Positions 6,990 to 7,004 of a DNA stretch of 7,004 nt are shown here, piece after piece (the stretch's first letter is position 1; every line of letters begins with the position of its first letter). The stretch spans positions 1 through 7,004 of the forward strand of contig JAJDAB010000660.1 of NCBI GenBank assembly GCA_029262095.1, in the 5' to 3' direction. This stretch comes from Candidatus Hydrogenedentota bacterium (GTDB lineage Bacteria; Hydrogenedentota; Hydrogenedentia; Hydrogenedentales; SLHB01). The notes below the pieces were generated by a model that was not told where the DNA came from, did no database searches, and worked only from the letters and a program-made list of their open reading frames with translations. The position numbers and the translations under genes are program-made.

Positions 6990-7004
6990 TCACGTGGACG
7001 TAGG
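6990..7004. other. Window end after the flippase stop; next start unresolved
   Basis: Only 15 bases follow the flippase stop. The overlapping ATG at 6986 reaches a TAG at 7001-7003 after five codons, so it does not open a real gene. A GTG at 6994 is open to the end of the window and could begin a further gene, but too little sequence is present to call one. No terminator hairpin with a T-run is visible. Confidence 0.5.

Noticed and set aside
6987..6996. Palindromes TGATCA and CACGTG just after the flippase, considered as a terminator or operator
   Set aside because: They are six-base palindromes with no stem long enough and no T-run. Such sites occur by chance, and nothing else marks regulation here.
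1..7004. Mobile element, CRISPR array, tRNA/rRNA or phage signal
   Set aside because: I saw no spaced direct repeats, terminal inverted repeats, transposase or integrase motifs, or tRNA-like stems, and coding genes fill essentially the whole window.

Overview
The window is almost entirely protein-coding. Everything reads on the + strand and is packed like one operon. It holds the 3' tail of one gene, four complete genes, and only 15 bases after the last stop. The predicted proteins suggest an extracellular polysaccharide or O-antigen-like locus of the Wzx/Wzy type, probably one of the exosortase (PEP-CTERM)-associated loci of Gram-negative bacteria.

Layout: (1) 1-153, the last 50 codons of a protein whose C-terminus resembles the EpsI/DUF3485 family that accompanies exosortases. 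(2) 150-2876, a 908-residue lipoprotein built of TPR-like helical repeats, matching the PEP-CTERM-system TPR lipoprotein (PrsT-type) in size and build. (3) 2891-4246, a polytopic membrane protein of the O-antigen ligase/polymerase (Wzy_C-like) type. (4) 4246-5385, a GT4-type glycosyltransferase with the E-x7-E motif intact. (5) 5382-6989, a roughly 14-helix polysaccharide flippase (Wzx-like). Three of the four gene junctions are start/stop overlaps (ATGA, TAATG, ATGA) and the fourth is a 14-base gap. No promoter, terminator, RNA gene, mobile element, CRISPR array or notable repeat was found, and no gene-free stretch exceeds about 15 bases.

A working model, by inference: the glycosyltransferase adds a sugar to a lipid-linked repeat unit on the cytoplasmic face, the flippase moves the unit across the inner membrane, and the Wzy-like protein polymerises it or ligates it in the periplasm. 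The TPR lipoprotein, probably outer-membrane anchored, would act as a periplasmic scaffold for assembly, export or the exosortase system. The exosortase itself would lie upstream, outside the window.

Organism: the lipobox protein, flippase/polymerase pair and EpsI-like tail point to a diderm bacterium. The sequence is moderately GC-rich, with many CGCG strings and GCG-TTG codon pairs, and shows no strong Shine-Dalgarno motif before any start. This would suit an environmental lineage such as Planctomycetota, Verrucomicrobiota or Hydrogenedentota, but the phylum cannot be settled from this window.
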